The notes beneath the pieces are model-generated. The model saw nothing but the letters and a program-made list of their open reading frames with translations. It ran no database searches and was not told where the DNA came from. A program made the position numbers and the translations under genes. Shown piece after piece: positions 63,830 to 64,000 of a stretch of 64,000 nucleotides of DNA. This DNA is from Azorinus chamasolen (Eukaryota; Mollusca; Bivalvia; Cardiida; Solecurtidae): NCBI GenBank assembly GCA_963576725.1, contig OY755242.1:22627315-22691314 (forward strand), written 5' to 3'. The stretch's first letter is position 1. Each line of letters starts with the position of its first letter.

Positions 63830-63925
63830 TTAGATCTTTAGTAGGCGGTTGCTAAATGCAGTACAAATTAATGCAGCAAGCTCCTTTAAGAACTCTCATC
63901 CTGCATTAAGCTATACAACATGTCT
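63830..63925. mobile_element. Family C inner fragment
   Basis: GGCGGTTGCTAAATGCAG arm and CATCCTGCATTAAGCTA arm around AAGCTCCTTTAAGAAC; no termini. Confidence 0.6.
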
Positions 63926-64000
63926 TAACCCTTTTCCTTATATAAACATGTTTTCACGCATTTGCAAACAGAGTAGACCCAGATCAGATGGCTCCTAGAG
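63925..64000 (-). mobile_element. Family A1 element cut by the window edge
   Basis: TTAACCCTTTTCCTTATATA then left palindrome arm to GGCTCCTAGAG at the last base. Confidence 0.85.

Overview
This is animal (eukaryotic) nuclear DNA, AT-rich, with one recognisable protein-coding gene and a very heavy load of short non-autonomous DNA transposons. The gene is a receptor-regulated Smad of the BMP class (Smad1/5, the Mad orthologue). It lies on the minus strand in five coding exons between 23763 and 13897. The exons join in frame into a 460-residue protein with GT-AG introns. An acceptor just upstream of the ATG shows that at least one 5' UTR exon lies further right (not located). The Smad linker sequence and the dispersed repeats (a GAGGGCCATGATGGCCC element and an element ending in CGGGCGTATAA) suggest a bivalve mollusc. 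That assignment is inference from repeat style; species is not determined.

Layout. 1-390: decayed end of a LINE reverse transcriptase (minus). 391-13896: transposon-filled sequence 3' of the gene, including the unresolved Smad 3' UTR. 13897-23771: Smad1/5, whose four visible introns all contain transposons. 23772-64000: first intron and/or upstream sequence, again built almost entirely of short elements, plus two longer composite repeats (41512-42842 and 61932-63018). No tRNA, rRNA, CRISPR or other intact gene was recognised.

Repeat families named in this annotation. A1 and A2: about 210-260 bp, flanked by TTAA, ends CCCTTTCC / GGAAAGGG or CCCTTTACTCC / GGAGTAAAGGG, with a ~66 bp palindrome near one end (arms beginning GCAAACAGAGCAGACC). 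Plus orientation here means the palindrome lies toward the right end. B: about 200-230 bp, TTAA-flanked, palindrome with arms GAAACCATTGTGATAAATAG. C: about 160-215 bp, flanked by TA, ends CAGTAAAACC / GGTTTTACTG, nearly full-length palindrome. D: short palindromes related to the A arms but ending GCAAA(T/C)AGTG. E: degenerate TTAA-flanked elements with GGATCC-type arms and ends near CTCTTTGCATG / CAAAGAGTTAA. About 85 A, 20 B and 20 C copies or fragments can be read by eye, together roughly 40 percent of the window (estimate, not computed).

The most unusual observation is that A, B, C and part of D, although differing in target site (TTAA versus TA), termini and arm sequence, share the same palindrome apex, GCTCCTATAGGAGC or a close variant. 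Nested copies show directly that B duplicates TTAA (piggyBac-like), and TTAA elements form chains sharing a single TTAA at each junction.
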